From contig WAPZ01000707.1 of NCBI GenBank assembly GCA_015520535.1, forward strand, positions 1-7,883: DNA of 7,883 bases. Reading direction: 5' to 3'. Position 1 is the first letter of the stretch. Every line of letters begins with the position of its first letter. This DNA comes from Candidatus Heimdallarchaeota archaeon (GTDB lineage Archaea; Asgardarchaeota; Heimdallarchaeia; Hodarchaeales; S146-22). The notes beneath the pieces are model-generated. The model was not told the origin of the DNA. It saw only the letters and a program-made list of their open reading frames with translations, and made no database searches. This document shows positions 5,610-7,883 of the stretch, piece by piece. Both the position numbers and the translations under genes were made by a program.

Positions 5610-5633
5610 ATTGTTTGAGGTTCAAGAAACAAT
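5610..5633. other. Hairpin ATTGTTT-N10-AAACAAT
   Basis: Seven-base perfect arms enclose a 10-nt loop containing GGTTCAAG. The loop resembles a tRNA T-loop, but no acceptor, D or anticodon arms surround it. An A7 run at 5635-5641 follows, so on the minus strand a T run precedes the hairpin. Chance is a reasonable explanation in this AT-rich stretch. Confidence 0.2.
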
Positions 5634-5800
5634 TGAAAAAAATATAAGAATTTTTCATGAACAAACATCTTGATGTGCCGATTTAAATGTGTAGAAAATT
5701 TTTTTGATGAGATCTTGTGGTTATTTTTTAACGCCAAAAAATCGAGTGTCCACCTTTTATGTTTGTCATTCTACGATTTATAAGATAATTTGAATCATTT

Positions 5801-5833
5801 GAAAAAAAGTGAGAGGAATTAAAAGTAAAAAAT
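5801..5833 (-). terminator. Poly-T terminator after the 680-aa surface protein
   Basis: Within 40 bases of the TAA at 5838-5840 the minus strand carries TTTTTT, TTTT and TTTTTTT runs separated by short spacers. Repeated U tracts just after a stop codon are the usual archaeal termination signal. It suggests that the two leftward genes are separate transcription units rather than one operon, in keeping with the 545-bp gap and the separate promoter at 5339. Confidence 0.5.
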
Positions 5834-5837
5834 TTTG

Positions 5838-7880
5838 TTAGGTTCTTTTTTTCTTGTGAAACATGATTATGGTGGTTGAGACAGCAAGTGACATGAATAT
5901 CACAATTGGATCGGCAAATGAAGTGACGACTGGTGGTGGAACATTTGTGGTAGTGCTTGTTGACGATTGGGTGGGTGTAGTTGTCGTTTCTGTGGATTCT
6001 GGGGGGAAACTTGTCACACTAGTTGAAGAAGAGCTACTTGGGGGTTGCGGGTTGATGGTAATATAAATAACTGGAATGGTGGTTTCTACTTGATTGTAAT
6101 TTTCGTCTGTAGTATAATAAAAGGGAGAGTTTTCAATTACATAGTACTCTCGAGCATTTCCGGCGTTATCTCCAAGATAAATAAAGGCAATAAAGAGTGT
6201 TTTGTTTTCTAAAGCAATGTCGTCCCAATATATTGATGTTTCCCAAAGTCCGGTGGTAGTATTGAACGTAAATGAAGCACTGGTATAATAGGAGCGATCC
6301 CATACATAATTAATTTCAACATAGACATTAGAAAGACCAGCAACACCCACATCGGTTGCATTAAGGTAGATGTGCACGGTTTGGTATAACGTCACGTTAG
6401 TTTGATCTAACCAGATGGAATACAAGACTGGCCGGTCAAAATCTGGGGTATTTCCAGTCACCGTAATAGTTGCCGCTAAAAATGTGGTTTGCGTGGTATT
6501 AACAAAATTATCCGTGTATTCATAGTAAGAAGAATTGTCGCTGGCGGTATAATAAGCCCAATTGTCAGCATAATCCGTAATCCAGATGTATTTTACATAA
6601 TATAAGCCATTCGCGCCGTACTGGTTTTTTAAGGTAAAATTAGCAACCAGAAGAGTCCAATTGCTGCCACTCATATACGAATCAAAGTCTAAAATGTCAA
6701 CCGGATTATCATACGGATCGTAAATCTCTGCAGACACACTGGCTATACCAGCTGCCCCTATATCAGTAATATTCACATAAAAATGAGCAGTGGTATTTAT
6801 ATTAAGCTCAGATTCTGCAAAATAGGCATTGAACAACGTTGGTGGGGCATGATCGGGGGTAGTTCCTTGAACATTAATCGTTGCTACGGGAAAATTGGTG
6901 GTTACTAATTCATCAGCATTTGCTGTTTTGTTGAAAATATAGGCATAGTAATTTGTGACGTTTGCGAAATACATCACATCATTGCCCGCATTATCATAAA
7001 TATTGACTTCTTCAATCGTATATGTTCCATTTTCCCAATAAGGATTGATCGTAAAATTTGCTTTCCATAATCCTATGTTAGTCTCATATTCAAAAATGAG
7101 GTAATTTGAAACATAATTTAATGGTCCAACTACTTTTGCTTCGACATAATTAATACCAGAAATTCCTTCATCTGTTACGTTGGCAAAAAGCATTACTGAG
7201 GCATTTGTCGGATACAAAATTGCGGTATCACCAAAATAAAGATTCAATAGCATGGGATCTTCAACGTCTGGCGTTGTACCAAGTACTTCTATGGTTGGAA
7301 TCGGAATTGCCGTGTCTACATCATATCCCAAGGTTTTATTATATGTGTAAAAGGTATTGGTAGTTTGATTGGCATTATAATAGCGCTCATTTCCGTTATA
7401 ATCTTGTACTGCGATAAATTCCACATAGTACGTCCCATTGGGCATATATTGATTATCCACATAAAAAAAGCCATACCACAATTCATTGCTTTCATTATAT
7501 TCAAAATAGACACTATACGATTTATAATTATTACTATCGTTTACTTGCGCCCAACCCCACGAAAAGCCCGCCGATCCAATATCTGTAACATTTATATAAA
7601 GTTTTGCTCGACCAGAAAACGTAACACTAGCGACATCAAAATATATATCATGAATGACCGGTGCTTCATTGTCATCAGTCTGAATTGATCGAACTAATTG
7701 ATTTGTATGAGTGGTCAAGGTTGCATCGGTTTGAATTGGAGATATAACACCCAACAGGGAAACAGATAAAAGTCCCCCCATTATGATGGCTAAAACTATA
7801 CCAAAAATTGACATATGTTTTTTATTTATCTTTTTACTTAAAATTTTCAATAACATAGTAAAATAATTCATTCTTATCAC
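5838..7880 (-). CDS. Surface protein of four tandem 137-residue Ig-like repeats, C-terminally anchored (680 aa)
   Basis: Probably an extracellular structural or adhesive protein; no enzymatic motif is seen. Basic residues (KILSKKINKKH) precede a hydrophobic segment at about 24-48, a signal peptide or N-terminal anchor. Four beta-rich repeats follow (72-208, 209-346, 347-484, 485-612), each with N-x-TD-x-G near its start and D-x-x-GN or D-x-ADN late; a T-TPD linker closes the first three. A Ser/Thr/Pro stalk covers 613-654, then a helix at about 656-674 and HKKKRT. The stalk and basic end match the metallopeptidase, but PGF is absent (SFADP instead), so a permanent membrane helix is more likely. 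No cysteine is present and about 20 N-x-S/T sequons suggest glycosylation. The start is uncertain: GTG at 7880 is three bases from the edge, the frame stays open to the edge, and ATG at 7871 is an attractive alternative. Confidence 0.8.
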   Translation of the reverse strand: MIRMNYFTMLLKILSKKINKKHMSIFGIVLAIIMGGLLSVSLLGVISPIQTDATLTTHTNQLVRSIQTDDNEAPVIHDIYFDVASVTFSGRAKLYINVTDIGSAGFSWGWAQVNDSNNYKSYSVYFEYNESNELWYGFFYVDNQYMPNGTYYVEFIAVQDYNGNERYYNANQTTNTFYTYNKTLGYDVDTAIPIPTIEVLGTTPDVEDPMLLNLYFGDTAILYPTNASVMLFANVTDEGISGINYVEAKVVGPLNYVSNYLIFEYETNIGLWKANFTINPYWENGTYTIEEVNIYDNAGNDVMYFANVTNYYAYIFNKTANADELVTTNFPVATINVQGTTPDHAPPTLFNAYFAESELNINTTAHFYVNITDIGAAGIASVSAEIYDPYDNPVDILDFDSYMSGSNWTLLVANFTLKNQYGANGLYYVKYIWITDYADNWAYYTASDNSSYYEYTDNFVNTTQTTFLAATITVTGNTPDFDRPVLYSIWLDQTNVTLYQTVHIYLNATDVGVAGLSNVYVEINYVWDRSYYTSASFTFNTTTGLWETSIYWDDIALENKTLFIAFIYLGDNAGNAREYYVIENSPFYYTTDENYNQVETTIPVIYITINPQPPSSSSSTSVTSFPPESTETTTTPTQSSTSTTTNVPPPVVTSFADPIVIFMSLAVSTTIIMFHKKKRT
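5919..6044 (-). other. Ser/Thr/Pro-rich stalk of the surface protein
   Basis: Residues 613-654 are mostly Ser, Thr and Pro (SSSSSTSVTS, ETTTTPTQSS, TSTTTNVPPP). Such stalks in archaeal surface proteins are typically O-glycosylated and hold the folded part away from the membrane. The metallopeptidase has an equivalent stretch at residues 938-989, about 10 residues longer. Confidence 0.65.
6045..7667 (-). repeat. Four tandem repeats of about 137 residues in the surface protein
   Basis: Landmarks recur at constant spacing. NVTD/NITD/NATD occur at residues 97, 234, 370 and 507; TPD occurs at 203, 341 and 478, followed by a Pro-ended linker (VEDP, HAPP, FDRP). Each repeat reads as a strand with YF, a YxNxTD-x-G-x-AG loop, a W plus F-x-Y region, N/G-x-Y-Y-x-x, and an aromatic Tyr-rich last third. 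The protein units are diverged (old duplication). The fourth is shorter and ends in VIYITINPQPP, running into the stalk. Confidence 0.75.
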
Positions 7881-7883
7881 GAC

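Larger units (their letters stand above)
5293..5837. other. 545-bp intergenic region with promoter and palindromes
   Basis: No convincing gene lies here. A 63-codon minus-strand frame (5546-5737) needs a TTG start, has no ribosome site and reads as low-complexity AT-rich translation. The left end carries the promoter of the metallopeptidase gene. Palindromes sit at 5422-5435, 5447-5463, 5526-5539 and 5610-5633. The right end holds poly-T signals for the 680-aa gene. A TATA-like stretch on the minus strand (CTTATAAAT, about 5775-5783) could start a transcript near 5750, leaving room for a small RNA or long leader. No T-box, tRNA or known riboswitch pattern was recognised. Confidence 0.5.

Noticed and set aside
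5610..5633. tRNA T-loop-like GGTTCAAG
   Set aside because: The surrounding stem is 7 bp with a 10-nt loop, and no acceptor, D or anticodon arm can be built around it.
5546..5737. 63-codon minus-strand frame in the intergenic region
   Set aside because: It needs a TTG start, lacks a ribosome site, and its translation is a Lys/Asn/Ser/Phe/Ile mixture typical of AT-rich noncoding DNA.

Overview
The window is AT-rich and looks archaeal, most likely from an Asgard-type archaeon such as a Heimdallarchaeia or Lokiarchaeia relative. The assignment rests on four things: TATA-like boxes about 25 nt before gene starts; poly-T tracts after genes; very large Cys-free, sequon-rich surface proteins ending in a Ser/Thr-rich stalk, a hydrophobic helix and a KKKR tail; and a tandem Ig-like repeat of a kind I associate with Asgard secreted proteins. 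No rRNA, tRNA, CRISPR array or mobile element was seen, so the placement is an inference.

Layout. Positions 1-196 are a probable divergent promoter region: a gene fragment may start leftwards at 39, and a palindrome plus TATA box precedes the rightward gene at 197. Positions 197-1471 (+) encode a 424-residue protein with 97 cysteines, arranged as about 24 units of a roughly 15-residue pattern C-x2-C-x4-C-x2-C-x3. A 296-bp gap with its own promoter-like elements leads to 1768-2112 (+), a small basic orphan protein. A hydrophobic reading frame overlaps its end. Near 2209-2256 a 15-bp inverted repeat with A/T-rich arms separates this gene from the convergent leftward gene.

Positions 2239-5292 (-) encode a 1017-residue secreted zinc metallopeptidase. 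It has an HEYQH...WIDEG site, a long beta-rich region, two Asgard-type Ig-like repeats, a Ser/Thr stalk and a PGF-plus-helix-plus-basic tail. A 545-bp intergenic stretch (5293-5837) holds several palindromes, including two copies of the same 12-nt palindromic core. Positions 5838-7880 (-) encode a 680-residue surface protein made of four tandem repeats of about 137 residues, with a similar stalk and anchor. Its start lies at the window edge.

The two leftward genes share anchor architecture and probably act together at the cell envelope, one as a protease and the other as a structural or adhesive fibre. The Cys-rich protein has no signal peptide and is probably a cytosolic metal-binding scaffold. 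It is the most unusual item here. I see no sequence link between it and the surface genes beyond adjacency.
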